A stretch of 64,000 nucleotides of DNA from Arsenicicoccus sp. oral taxon 190 (GCF_001189535.1 NZ_CP012070.1:558001-622000); one strand, 5' to 3'; counted from the stretch's first letter, positions 37,340-45,385 are shown. Translations and numbers: made by a program. Notes: generated by a model from the sequence alone, not told the origin.

Positions 37340-38439
37340 CGGCGCTCGCTCTGCTCCGAGCCGACGAGCGTCTCCTCCGTGCACCCCTCGGCCCCCGCGG
37401 ACGTCTGAGACCCCTCGAGCCCCTCGCGGCGCCGCCCGGCCATGCTCGACAGCAGCACCCCGACGAGCAGGGTGAGCAGCACCCCGAGGATCCCGGCCAC
37501 GACCGAGCCCCACGTGCCGTCGCCCAGCCAGCGCAGCGAGTAGCCCGCGAGCGGGGACGAGGCGGCGGCCGAGTCGGTGGCGGTGCTGCCGAAACCGAGG
37601 GTCTCCCCGACGTACTCCAGCCCGTCGGGGTGGCTGCTGGCCAGCAGGCTGAGGCCTCCGCCGACGACCAGGCTCGCGGCGAGCAGCCCGCCCGCGAACC
37701 GCGGCGTCAGCCGGGTCGAGCGGCGCGCCACCGGGGCGTCGGCCCGTACCACGGTGCGGCGGCCCTCGGCGTCGACCAGCTCGAGGTCCGGGACGAGGTG
37801 GCGAGCAGCGTGGACCAGGTCCGGCCGCGAGGCGACGACGGCGGCGACGACCGCCGCGGTGATGACGGCCTCCCCCACGCCGATGATCGCGTGCCAGCCG
37901 AGCATCGCTGCGGCGAGCCGTCCGAGCGGGATGGGGGCGGTGCCGCCCACGGCATACATGGCGGTGAAGGCGAGCGCGGCGGCCGGCACGGACAGCAGCC
38001 CGCCGACGGCGGCGGCCGGGACGACCGAGCCGGGTCGGCGCGGCAGCACCGCGAGCACCCCCCGCACGACGAGGTAGCCGACCAGGACGCCCACGATCCC
38101 CATGTCGGTGACGTTGGCGCCGAGCGCGGTCAGACCGCCGTCGGCGAAGACCAACCCCTGCACGAGCAGGACGGTGGTCATGACGAGCACCCCGGTCCAC
38201 GGGCCGACGAGGGTGGCGGCGAGGGCGCCGCCGAGCAGGTGGCCGCTGGTGCCCGCCCCGACCGGGAAGTTGACCATCTGCACCGCGAAGACGAAGCACG
38301 CCACGAGCCCCGCGAGGACCGGGCCGGTCTCCCCGAGCTCCTTGCGGGCCTGGCGCAGGGCCAGCCCGACCGCTCCCACCGCCAGGACGCCGGTGCCGAG
38401 GGACGTGGGGGCGTCGAGGAACCCGTCAGGGATGTGCAT
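37336..38439 (-). CDS. cbiM: ECF nickel/cobalt transporter substrate-binding subunit CbiM/NikM fused to a PDGLE (CbiN/NikN-like) domain
   Basis: 367 residues. The N-terminus MHIPDGFLDAPTS provides the metal ligands (Met1/His2) of the CbiM/NikM family; QMVNFPVGAGTSGHLLGGAL is the second conserved block. Residues about 250-340 form the fused PDGLE domain (SHPDGLEYVGETLGF) with two membrane helices, replacing a separate CbiN/NikN. No cobalamin genes are nearby, and a Nur-like box lies 20 bp upstream; nickel is therefore the likelier substrate, as inference. Confidence 0.92.
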   Translation of the reverse strand: MHIPDGFLDAPTSLGTGVLAVGAVGLALRQARKELGETGPVLAGLVACFVFAVQMVNFPVGAGTSGHLLGGALAATLVGPWTGVLVMTTVLLVQGLVFADGGLTALGANVTDMGIVGVLVGYLVVRGVLAVLPRRPGSVVPAAAVGGLLSVPAAALAFTAMYAVGGTAPIPLGRLAAAMLGWHAIIGVGEAVITAAVVAAVVASRPDLVHAARHLVPDLELVDAEGRRTVVRADAPVARRSTRLTPRFAGGLLAASLVVGGGLSLLASSHPDGLEYVGETLGFGSTATDSAAASSPLAGYSLRWLGDGTWGSVVAGILGVLLTLLVGVLLSSMAGRRREGLEGSQTSAGAEGCTEETLVGSEQSERR

Positions 38440-38458
38440 GGCGCCATCATGGGCACTG

Positions 38459-38477
38459 TTGCGAAGTTATTGCAATA
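38459..38477. promoter_or_regulatory. Nur-like nickel-responsive operator upstream of cbiM
   Basis: TTGCGA-AGTTA-TTGCAA at 38459-38475 matches the Streptomyces Nur box pattern tTGCaa-N5-ttGCAA at nearly all positions. The right half lies in the perfect palindrome TATTGCAATA (38468-38477). It sits 20 bp upstream of the cbiM start, where it can repress the operon. Fur-family regulators with related sites are an alternative. Confidence 0.6.
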
Positions 38478-38503
38478 CAGGTCCTGACGTGGTGAGGTGG
38501 TCG

Positions 38504-38569
38504 GGTGTGCCGCCGCTGCGAGGGGGCGGCGGCACACCACCGTCGCGCGCCGGACGTCACCCGTCCGGC
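38504..38569. repeat. Two strong hairpins between cbiM and the APC permease gene
   Basis: First hairpin: perfect 13-bp arms GGTGTGCCGCCGC / GCGGCGGCACACC (38504-38516, 38526-38538). Second: GCCGGACG-TCACC-CGTCCGGC (38549-38569), followed by GGAC-GA-GTCC. They lie in the 283-bp divergent gap, where terminators are not expected; they may belong to the permease leader or end an unseen short transcript. Confidence 0.6.
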
Positions 38570-38722
38570 ATACGGACGAGTCCGGCACGATCTGGTCACG
38601 GTGCGGCTTGATCAGCCGCCACGACCTTCCCCCGTCCCGGTGTCTGGGGGCAGGCTGTGGGTCGCATCACGCGCGTCCCTGCGCCGCGACCCCCGCCGCA
38701 CACCCCTCGAGGAGCTGACCGG

Positions 38723-40237
38723 ATGAACTTGTTCCGCACCAAGTCGATCGAGACATCGATCGCCGAGACCACCGAGCAGGAGTACCAGCTCAAGAAGAAC
38801 CTCACCGCGGTGGACCTCACGGTCTTCGGCATCGGGGTCATCATCGGTGCGGGCATCTTCACCCTCACCGGACGCGCCGCCGCGCAGTATGCCGGCCCCG
38901 CCATCGTCATCTCCTTCGTCATCGCCGCCTTCTCCTGCGGTCTCGCGGCGCTCTGCTACGCGGAGTTCGCGTCGACGGTGCCGGTCTCGGGATCGGCGTA
39001 CACGTTCTCCTACGCCACCCTCGGCGAGCTCGTCGCCTGGATCATCGGCTGGGACCTGCTGCTCGAGATGATGCTCGGCGCGTCCGTGGTCGCGCAGGGC
39101 TGGTCGCAGTACTTCGTCGTCTTCCTCAAGCACCTCGGCATCACGTGGCCGGAGTCGATGGCGCCCGGCTCGCACTTCGACCTTCCGGCGTTCCTGCTCG
39201 TCGCGGTCATCACCGCGCTGATCGCCTACGGCATCAAGGAGTCCATGCGGGTCAACCTGGTCTTCGTGGCGGTCAAGCTCTTCATCGTGCTGTTCGTCAT
39301 CGTGGCGGGGCTGCGCTTCGTGCACACCAGCAACTACGCGCCGTTCATCCCCGAGGCCGTCGCCCCCAAGGCCGCCGAGGCGGGCGTCATGCACCAGCCG
39401 CTGGTGCAGCTGCTCTTCGGGCTCAACCCGACGACCTACGGCTGGGGCGGCATCCTCGCCGGCGCCTCCCTGGTGTTCTTCGCCTACATCGGCTTCGACG
39501 TCGTCGCGACCACCGCCGAGGAGGCCCGCAACCCGCAGAAGGACCTGCCCATCGGCATCATCGCCTCGCTGGTCATCTGCACGATCCTCTACATCGCCGT
39601 CTCGCTGGTCGTCACCGGCATGGTGAAGTACGACCAGATCAACCCCAAGGCCGCGCTCGCCTCCGCCTTCGAGTCGGTGGGCCAGGGCTGGGCGTCGACG
39701 CTGATCTCCGCCGGCGCCGTCGCCGGCCTCTTCACCGTCGTCATGACGCTGCTCATCGGTGGCACCCGCGTGATCTTCGCGATGTGCCGCGACTGGCTGC
39801 TGCCGCCGGCCTTCGGCAAGACCAACCCCCGCACCGGCACCCCGGTCCGCATCACCATCACCGTCGGCCTGCTGGTCGCCCTCGTCGCCTCGCTGACCCC
39901 GATCGGCAAGCTCGAGGAGATGGTCAACATCGGGACGCTGTCGGCCTTCGTGCTGGTCTCGGTCGCCGTGCCGGTGCTGCGCAAGCGGCGCCCCGACCTG
40001 GAGCGCTCGTTCCGGGTGCCCGGGTCGCCGGTCCTGCCCTGGCTGGCCGCGCTGGTGTCCTTCTACCTGATGCTCAACCTGCCGCTGGACACGTGGATCC
40101 GGTTCCTGCTGTGGATGGCGCTCGGGTTCGTCATCTACTTCGTCTACTCCCGCACCCACAGCCGGCTGCACCGGATGGGGGACTCGGCGACGACGCACGA
40201 GCACCACGGCAACCCCGCCGCAGGCGGGCGGTACTAG
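38723..40237 (+). CDS. APC family amino acid permease (cationic amino acid transporter-like)
   Basis: 504 residues with about 12-14 membrane helices. The first helix carries the substrate loop GIGVIIGAGIFTLTGRAA; SCGLAALCYAEFASTVPVSG and FFAYIGFDVVATTAEEARNP are hallmarks of the CAT/YfnA subgroup. It imports amino acids by proton symport; the specific substrate is unknown. ATG 38723 has GAGGAG 8 nt upstream. The 3' end including the stop is tandemly duplicated four times, followed by a strong terminator. Confidence 0.92.
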   Translation: MNLFRTKSIETSIAETTEQEYQLKKNLTAVDLTVFGIGVIIGAGIFTLTGRAAAQYAGPAIVISFVIAAFSCGLAALCYAEFASTVPVSGSAYTFSYATLGELVAWIIGWDLLLEMMLGASVVAQGWSQYFVVFLKHLGITWPESMAPGSHFDLPAFLLVAVITALIAYGIKESMRVNLVFVAVKLFIVLFVIVAGLRFVHTSNYAPFIPEAVAPKAAEAGVMHQPLVQLLFGLNPTTYGWGGILAGASLVFFAYIGFDVVATTAEEARNPQKDLPIGIIASLVICTILYIAVSLVVTGMVKYDQINPKAALASAFESVGQGWASTLISAGAVAGLFTVVMTLLIGGTRVIFAMCRDWLLPPAFGKTNPRTGTPVRITITVGLLVALVASLTPIGKLEEMVNIGTLSAFVLVSVAVPVLRKRRPDLERSFRVPGSPVLPWLAALVSFYLMLNLPLDTWIRFLLWMALGFVIYFVYSRTHSRLHRMGDSATTHEHHGNPAAGGRY

Positions 40238-40306
40238 CCGCAGGCGGGAGGTACTAGCCGCAGGCGGGAGGTACTAGTCGCAGGCGGGCGCTACTAGTCG
40301 CAGGCG
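40218..40306. repeat. 20-bp tandem repeat spanning the stop codon of the APC permease gene
   Basis: Unit CCGCAGGCGGGAGGTACTAG; copies at 40218-40237 (the coding 3' end with TAG), 40238-40257, 40258-40277, 40278-40297 and a partial fifth. The copies differ at one to three positions and all full copies keep TACTAG. Confidence 0.9.
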
Positions 40307-40307
40307 C

Positions 40308-40346
40308 ACGACGGGCCCCGGGGAGACTCTCCCCGGGGCCCGTCGT
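40308..40346. terminator. Perfect 18-bp hairpin, bidirectional terminator
   Basis: Arms ACGACGGGCCCCGGGGAG and its exact complement around a 3-nt loop (ACT). It lies between the convergent APC permease and apbE operons and can end both. Confidence 0.8.
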
Positions 40347-40357
40347 CGTCCCGGCGG

Positions 40358-40819
40358 TCAGCTGCCGTGGCTGCGGCCCATGGCGGGTCCCTGCCCGGGG
40401 GTCAGGCCCGTGGTCCCCTGGTCCTGCTGGCTCCAGCCGGGTGCGCTGTTTCCCGGTATGCCGGGAGCCTGCTGCCCCCACCCCTGCTGCCCTTGGCTGG
40501 GGTCCTGCTGGCTCGGGTCCAGCTGGCCCTGCTGACCCTGCTGGTCCTGCAGCCCCTGCTGGCCCTGGCCGGGGTCGAGGTTGCTGCCCTGCTGCTGCGG
40601 CACCGGGGCGAGCTGCCCGGTGCTCCGGCCGCCGGTAGCGGCGCTCGCAGTGCCGTGACCGGCCGCGGCGATGCCGCCGACCGCGAGGGCCACCCCGACA
40701 CCGGTCCCCGCGAGGACCGCGGTGGCGGTGCGGACGGCGGAGGCTCCGGCCTGCCGCGGGCCGGGCCCGTCCCGGTCGGGGCGGGGTCTGCTGGGGGTGG
40801 CGGACGGCGTGGTGCTCAC
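40358..40819 (-). CDS. Small membrane-anchored Gln/Gly-rich protein with C-terminal GLT..QG tail
   Basis: 153 residues of unknown function. A basic, Pro-rich cytoplasmic start is followed by one membrane helix (RTATAVLAGTGVGVALAVGG, about 32-52), a Gln/Gly/Asp-rich low-complexity linker (about 75-130) and the tail GLTPGQGPAMGRSHGS. The tail aligns without gaps to the end of the 86-residue protein of the same operon (42579-42839), and the helices resemble each other. The GTG start overlaps the stop of the ferric-reductase-like gene (GTGA). Likely topology is C-terminus outside. A substrate or partner of ApbE is a hypothesis. Confidence 0.7.
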   Translation of the reverse strand: MSTTPSATPSRPRPDRDGPGPRQAGASAVRTATAVLAGTGVGVALAVGGIAAAGHGTASAATGGRSTGQLAPVPQQQGSNLDPGQGQQGLQDQQGQQGQLDPSQQDPSQGQQGWGQQAPGIPGNSAPGWSQQDQGTTGLTPGQGPAMGRSHGS

Positions 40820-41499
40820 GAGGGGTCTCCTGGGGTGCGGGTCGAGGCGCGCTCGACGTCGATGGTGGTGGTCTTGGTGAGCGGCCCGGTCCGCACGAGC
40901 TCGCGCGGCACGGCCACCCGAGCGCCGACCGAGAGGCCGCCCGATCGTGCCGGGCCGCCGATCAGACGAGGACCGGGGTCGCGACGACGCGTCAGGCGGT
41001 AGGCCGCCGCGGCACCGACCGCGGCCGAGCAGCAGATCGCGGTGAGCCGCAGCCACGGCGTCGCGGCGTCGGTGCCTCCGCCGATCCCGTGGAGCAGCGC
41101 CACCGGCCACAGGGCGTAGGCGAGCCAGTGCAGCGCCTTCCACGTGCTGTGCCGCAGGTGCTTGCGCAGCAGGGAGCTGATCATCACGACGAGCAGCAGG
41201 TCCACCGCCAGCGTCCCGAGCCCCCACCACAGCGGGTTGCGGGCGTTGAGGAAGGGCACGACGGCGTCGACGAGCCGCAGCTGCGCCTCGGGGTCGAGCA
41301 GCAGCGAGACGACGTGCAGCAGCAGGAGCCCGGTGGCCCCGAGCGACGCGCGCCGGTGGATCTCGGTGAGCGCGAACCGTGGCAGCTGCCGGTGCCGGAA
41401 GCCGGCCCCCAGCACCAGCCCGAGGACGGTGGCGAGGGTGAGCAGCACGAGGGCGCTGACGCCGGTGCCGCGGCCGAGGGCCCAGAGTGCCTCGTTCAT
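40816..41499 (-). CDS. Ferric reductase-like transmembrane domain protein
   Basis: 227 residues with about six membrane helices. Histidines in FALTEIHRRASLGATGLLLL, LLLHVVSLLL, STWKALHWLAYALWP and ALLHGIGGG are placed as heme ligands of the ferric-reductase-like (FRE/YedZ-type) domain; no flavin/NADPH domain is attached. It probably moves electrons across the membrane, possibly to flavinylated partners made by ApbE. Its ATG overlaps the apbE stop codon (ATGA), and its stop overlaps the next start. Confidence 0.82.
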   Translation of the reverse strand: MNEALWALGRGTGVSALVLLTLATVLGLVLGAGFRHRQLPRFALTEIHRRASLGATGLLLLHVVSLLLDPEAQLRLVDAVVPFLNARNPLWWGLGTLAVDLLLVVMISSLLRKHLRHSTWKALHWLAYALWPVALLHGIGGGTDAATPWLRLTAICCSAAVGAAAAYRLTRRRDPGPRLIGGPARSGGLSVGARVAVPRELVRTGPLTKTTTIDVERASTRTPGDPS

Positions 41500-42557
41500 G
41501 CCGCACCGCCCGCGCTCACGGGGAGAGGGTGGGCGGCGAGGGAGTCGGCGGACCGGTGGCCGGCAGCCAGGTCGCCGGCGGGGGCGATCGGCATACGCGC
41601 CTGGTCCTGGGTGAGGGCCTCGGCGTCGGCGGGCCACCCGCCCACGAAGGTGACCTGCCCGTCCAGGTGCAGCAGCCGCGCCTGCAGGCGCTGCCGGGCC
41701 AGGACACCCGGCGCCGAGGGTCCGGCGACCAGGGCCGCGGTCGACCAGGTGTTGGCCTCGACGCAGCTGGGCGCCGCGACGGTAGCCGAGGACCAGCACG
41801 GGGTCACGGGCAGGCAGGTCGCCGGGTCGAGGACGTGGTTGAGCTCGCGACCCTCGACCTGCCAGCGGCGCCGGCGCGTGCTCGAGGTGGCGAGCGCCCA
41901 CCCGGCCGGCAGGCTCACCAGCGCGGCGGGGTCGTCGGGCAGGTCCTGGATCGACACCGTCCACCCCTCCCGCGGGGCCGGGCCGCTCGTGGCGACGTCG
42001 CCGCCGAGGCTGACCAGCACCCCCGTGCCGAGCTGGTCGGCGACCACGCGGGCGCACCGGTCGGCCGCCCACGCCTTGGCGGTGGCGCCGAGGTCGAGGG
42101 TGACGTCCGGGGGCACGGTGATGGTGCCGGCGGCGCGGTCCACGCGCACCCGCCGATAGCCCGGTGCCGCGGCCGGGACGACCCGGACCGTGCCGCCGGC
42201 GAAGGGGCGCGCGTGGCCGACACCGGTCAGGTCGCGGTCGTAGCCGAGCCGGGCCAGCGCCGACCCCATCGTGGGGTCGACCGCGCCGCCCGTGACGACA
42301 GCCGCGGCGAGCGCGGCGTCCGTCAGGTCGAGCAGCGTGTCACTGACCGAGACCGGGCGGCCCCCGGCCCGGGCGAGGCGCATCACCTCCGAGTCGTGGC
42401 GGAACCTGCTCGCCGCCAGCTCGACCTGGACCAGCTCCTGGTCCACGAGCCGCTTGGCGGCGGGCAGGGCGCGGGCGTCGCTCGTCACGAGCCGCATGGT
42501 GGTCGACCACAGCGCCCACTCCAGGGCGGGGCCGCGGGTCTCGGTGATGGTCTGCAT
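41496..42557 (-). CDS. apbE: FAD:protein FMN transferase
   Basis: 353 residues. It attaches FMN covalently to Thr/Ser of target proteins. Family motifs include EWALWSTTMRLV near the start, SRFRHDSEVMRL, DLGATAKAWAADR, GVLVSLGGDVAT and ELNHVLDPATCLPV. No clear signal peptide or lipobox is present, so the enzyme may act in the cytoplasm. Coupled by start/stop overlap to the ferric-reductase-like gene; no protein with a recognisable FMN-binding domain is encoded nearby, which leaves the target open. Confidence 0.88.
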   Translation of the reverse strand: MQTITETRGPALEWALWSTTMRLVTSDARALPAAKRLVDQELVQVELAASRFRHDSEVMRLARAGGRPVSVSDTLLDLTDAALAAAVVTGGAVDPTMGSALARLGYDRDLTGVGHARPFAGGTVRVVPAAAPGYRRVRVDRAAGTITVPPDVTLDLGATAKAWAADRCARVVADQLGTGVLVSLGGDVATSGPAPREGWTVSIQDLPDDPAALVSLPAGWALATSSTRRRRWQVEGRELNHVLDPATCLPVTPCWSSATVAAPSCVEANTWSTAALVAGPSAPGVLARQRLQARLLHLDGQVTFVGGWPADAEALTQDQARMPIAPAGDLAAGHRSADSLAAHPLPVSAGGAA

Positions 42558-42578
42558 GGTGGTGTCTCCTGTCGCAGG

Positions 42579-42839
42579 TCAGCTGCCGGCCGAGTGGGCG
42601 ACCGGGGCGCCCTGGGCGGCGGTCAGGCCGCCGGTGGTCGCGCTGGTGTCGGTGGTGCTGCTGGTGGTGGTGCTGCTCGTGCTGGTCGAGGTGGCGGCCG
42701 TCGTCGCCGCGGTCGTGGACCCGACGTGGTCGGAGACCGTCAGGCCGAGGGCCGCGGCGGTCACGGCGACGCCGACGCCCGCGATGGTGGCGGTGGCCTG
42801 CCGGATCCGCCGGGCACCGATCTGCTTGGCGCTTCCCAT
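42579..42839 (-). CDS. Small membrane-anchored Thr/Ser-rich protein with C-terminal GLT..QG tail
   Basis: 86 residues of unknown function, first gene of the apbE operon. The ATG (42837-42839) has AAGGAG 7 nt upstream. A basic start (ARRIRQ) leads into one membrane helix (ATATIAGVGVAVTAAALGL, about 15-33), a Thr/Ser linker (about 40-66) and the tail GLTAAQGAPVAHSAGS. Helix start and tail are shared with the 153-residue protein at 40358-40819. The stop lies 21 bp before apbE. The tail is a candidate site for flavin attachment or recognition, by inference. Confidence 0.72.
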   Translation of the reverse strand: MGSAKQIGARRIRQATATIAGVGVAVTAAALGLTVSDHVGSTTAATTAATSTSTSSTTTSSTTDTSATTGGLTAAQGAPVAHSAGS

Positions 42840-42973
42840 GTCCTGCTCCTTCGGTGTCGTCGGCGCGGAGCCGTCCTGGTCGATGTCCCCCACTCCACCG
42901 GCGCCCGCTATGGCCCTCGTGGGCTCGTCCTGTGGCATCCCTGTGAGTGCTCGGCCGTGCGAGAGTGGGCCGT

Positions 42974-43789
42974 ATGACGGTCCCGCCGCGCGTCTTCGCC
43001 ACCGACTTCGACGGGACCCTGCTGCGCTCGGACGGCACGATCTCCCAGCGCACCGCGCGGGCGATCGTCGCCGCGGAGGCCGCGGGCTGCGTCGTCATCG
43101 TCGCCACGGCCCGGCCGCCGCGCTGGATGGACCCCTTTGCCCAGCAGGTGGGTTCGCACGGGCTGGTGCTGTGCACCAATGGCGCCTTCGTGCTGGACCT
43201 GCACGCCGGCGCGGTGGTCGAGGAGCACACCATGTCCCTGGAGGCCGCGCTCGAGGTCGCCGACCGGCTGCGGACCGCGTTGCCGGGCACCGCCTTCGGC
43301 GTCGAGGGGCGGTCCGGGCTGGGCGCCGAGCCGTCGTTGCTGGACCTGCGGGGGCCGGGCGGCGAGCAGGTCACGGACGCCCGCCGGGTCGCCCCGCTCG
43401 AGGAGCTGCTCGCCGACGAGCTGCCGGGCAAGCTGCTGGCGCGGCACGACTCGCTGACCGGCGACGAGTTCATCGCGCGGGCCACGGCGGTCGTGGGCGA
43501 CCTGGCGCACCTGGCCTACTCCGGCGCCCCCGGTCTCGCGGAGATGACCGCGCCCGGCGTCACCAAGGCCACCGCGCTGCAGCGCTGGTGCCGCGAGCGG
43601 GACATCGACGCGGCGGACGTGTGGACCTTCGGGGACATGCCCAACGACGTCCCGATGCTCGCGTGGGCCGGCCGTGGCTACGCCGTGGCCAACGCACACC
43701 CGGACGCCGTGGCCGCCGCGTCCCACCGGTGCCCTGCCAACGACGAGGACGGCGTCGCCGAGGTCATCGAGGCCGCGCTGCGCCGCTGA
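42974..43789 (+). CDS. HAD-IIB family hydrolase (Cof-type phosphatase)
   Basis: 271 residues. The nucleophile motif is FATDFDGTLLRSDG (DxD near residues 10-12), motif II VIVATARPP, and motifs III/IV appear as TKATALQRWCRE and FGDMPNDVPMLAWAGRGYAV. Such enzymes dephosphorylate sugar phosphates, FMN or pyridoxal phosphate; the substrate is not predicted. The ATG at 42974 is preferred over the further upstream open frame. Its last 26 bp overlap the convergent argP-like gene. Confidence 0.88.
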   Translation: MTVPPRVFATDFDGTLLRSDGTISQRTARAIVAAEAAGCVVIVATARPPRWMDPFAQQVGSHGLVLCTNGAFVLDLHAGAVVEEHTMSLEAALEVADRLRTALPGTAFGVEGRSGLGAEPSLLDLRGPGGEQVTDARRVAPLEELLADELPGKLLARHDSLTGDEFIARATAVVGDLAHLAYSGAPGLAEMTAPGVTKATALQRWCRERDIDAADVWTFGDMPNDVPMLAWAGRGYAVANAHPDAVAAASHRCPANDEDGVAEVIEAALRR

Positions 43790-44651
43790 CCGCGGCGGCC
43801 CGCACCCACCCGGTCAGCCGGTCCAGGGCGGCCGACTCGATCCGCCACCGCTGCCAGTACAACGGCACGCTCACCGCGCCCCGCGCGACCCGCACCAACC
43901 GTCCCGCCTGCAGGTCGTCGCCCAGCTGCTGCTCGGGGAGCATCCCCCAGCCCAGCCCGAGCCGCACCGCCACCGCGAAGTCCTCGGTCGACGGGACGTG
44001 GTGCACGACGGCGGGGTCGGGGGCGTCGAGGCGGCGCAGCACCTCGTGCTGCAGGTCGTCCTTGGCGTTGAAGCGCACCATCGGCATGCGGGCGAGGCCG
44101 TCCCGCTTGCGTCCGCGCGAGAGGTGCCGCTCGACCAGCGCCGGCGTCGCGACCGGCAGGTAGCGCATCGGTCGCAGCTCGACCACCGAGCACCCTTGCA
44201 CCGCAGCGGGATCCGCCGTCACTGCCGCCATCACCGCGCCGCTGCGCAGCAGCTCGGCGCTGTGGCCCTGGTCCTCGGCCAGCACCGTCAGCGCGACCTG
44301 CTGGTCCTGCGCCACCGCTGCCAGCACCTGGCGGAACCACGTTCCGAGCGAGTCCGCGTTGACCGCCACCGACAGCGGCACCGGGCCTGCCTCGGTCGGC
44401 CGCAGCGCCGCCTCGGCCTCGGCCTCGACGAGCGCCAGCTGGGTCGCCATACGCAGGAGCACCTCGCCGGCGCCGGTGGGCCGGCACGGTCGGACCCGCC
44501 GCACGACCACCTGGCCGACCTCCCGCTCGAGCGCCTTGACCCGCTGGCTCACCGCGGAGGGCGTGACGCCGAGCGTGACCGCCGCCGCGTCGAAGGTGCC
44601 GTGCTGCACCACCGCTCGCAGGGCCGCGAGCTGCTGGGGATCGAGACGCAT
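43764..44651 (-). CDS. LysR family transcriptional regulator, ArgP/LysG type
   Basis: 295 residues. An N-terminal winged helix (LAALRAVVQHGTFDAAAVTL, GVTPSAVSQRVKALE) is followed by a LysR substrate-binding domain. Similarity and the divergent lysE exporter gene identify it as the LysG/ArgP type, which activates lysE when lysine or arginine accumulates. The ATG (44649-44651) is 6 nt after TAGCAT (minus strand, 44658-44663). The 71-bp divergent gap should hold its operator; no strong dyad was seen. Confidence 0.88.
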   Translation of the reverse strand: MRLDPQQLAALRAVVQHGTFDAAAVTLGVTPSAVSQRVKALEREVGQVVVRRVRPCRPTGAGEVLLRMATQLALVEAEAEAALRPTEAGPVPLSVAVNADSLGTWFRQVLAAVAQDQQVALTVLAEDQGHSAELLRSGAVMAAVTADPAAVQGCSVVELRPMRYLPVATPALVERHLSRGRKRDGLARMPMVRFNAKDDLQHEVLRRLDAPDPAVVHHVPSTEDFAVAVRLGLGWGMLPEQQLGDDLQAGRLVRVARGAVSVPLYWQRWRIESAALDRLTGWVRAAAVSGAARPR

Positions 44652-44709
44652 GAAGCCATGCTAATGATCGTGCAGAAACTATCGTTGGACTGCACCGACG
44701 CCCACCACC

Positions 44710-44723
44710 TAGCGTCGTGGTCA
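44710..44723 (+). promoter_or_regulatory. Leaderless promoter -10 box of lysE
   Basis: TAGCGT at 44710-44715 is followed by 7 nt and ATG 44723, which decides between this start and the GTG at 44717. Confidence 0.5.
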
Positions 44724-45334
44724 TGTCACCCCTGCACAGCGCCCTGTCGGGCCTGCTCACCGGCCTCGGGCTCATCGTCGCCATCGGCGCCCAGAACGCT
44801 TTCGTGCTGCGGCAGGGCCTCGTCCGACGCTACGTCGGCGTGGTGGTGGCGATCTGCGCGCTGTCCGACGCGGTCCTGATCCTGGCCGGCGTGGCGGGCG
44901 TCGGTGCCCTCATCACCGCGCACCCGACGATCGTGACGGTGGCCCGGTGGGGCGGCGCGATCTTCCTGGTGCAGTTCGGGATCCGCAGCGCCCTGGCCGC
45001 GCGGCACCCGGGCGCGATGACCCCGGAGGAGCGCGGCGTCACCAGCCTGCGCGCGGCCGTGGCGACGACCGTCGCGTTCACCTGGCTCAACCCCCACGTC
45101 TACCTCGACACCGTGGTGATGCTCGGGTCGCTGTCGGCGACGCACGGCCGGGACGGGCGGTGGTGGTTCGGCCTCGGGGCGACCTGCGGGTCGCTGCTGT
45201 GGTTCACCGCGCTCGGCTACGGCGCGCGGTGGCTGCGGCCGGTCTTCGCGCGCCCGCGGGCGTGGCAGGTGCTCGACCTGGTCATCGCGGTCGTCATGAT
45301 CACGCTCGGGGTGAGCCTGGTCGTGGGTGCCTGA
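44723..45334 (+). CDS. lysE: LysE/ArgO family basic amino acid exporter
   Basis: 203 residues, five to six membrane helices. It exports lysine and/or arginine. Characteristic segments are GLIVAIGAQNAFVLRQGL near the N-terminus and TTVAFTWLNPHVYLDTVVML in the middle. Divergent from its probable LysR-type activator. The lysC-asd genes of lysine synthesis are elsewhere in the window but not linked in an operon. Confidence 0.93.
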   Translation: MSPLHSALSGLLTGLGLIVAIGAQNAFVLRQGLVRRYVGVVVAICALSDAVLILAGVAGVGALITAHPTIVTVARWGGAIFLVQFGIRSALAARHPGAMTPEERGVTSLRAAVATTVAFTWLNPHVYLDTVVMLGSLSATHGRDGRWWFGLGATCGSLLWFTALGYGARWLRPVFARPRAWQVLDLVIAVVMITLGVSLVVGA

Positions 45335-45385
45335 CCCGCCCGTATGCCGTCCCCCCGCCCCGCCACCGGCCGAGGTCGCGCTCGC

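Noticed and set aside
36485..38299. Apparent 604-residue fusion extending cbiQ into the cbiM region
   Set aside because: cbiM occupies another frame with clear family motifs, and the GTGA overlap gives a normal cbiQ start at 37339.
38440..38722. Cobalamin riboswitch upstream of cbiM
   Set aside because: No B12-box-like sequence or suitable fold was found; a Nur-like dyad explains the region better.
40218..40306. CRISPR-like array
   Set aside because: Units are contiguous with no spacers and start inside a coding sequence; a tandem duplication. No CRISPR array or cas gene was seen in the window.
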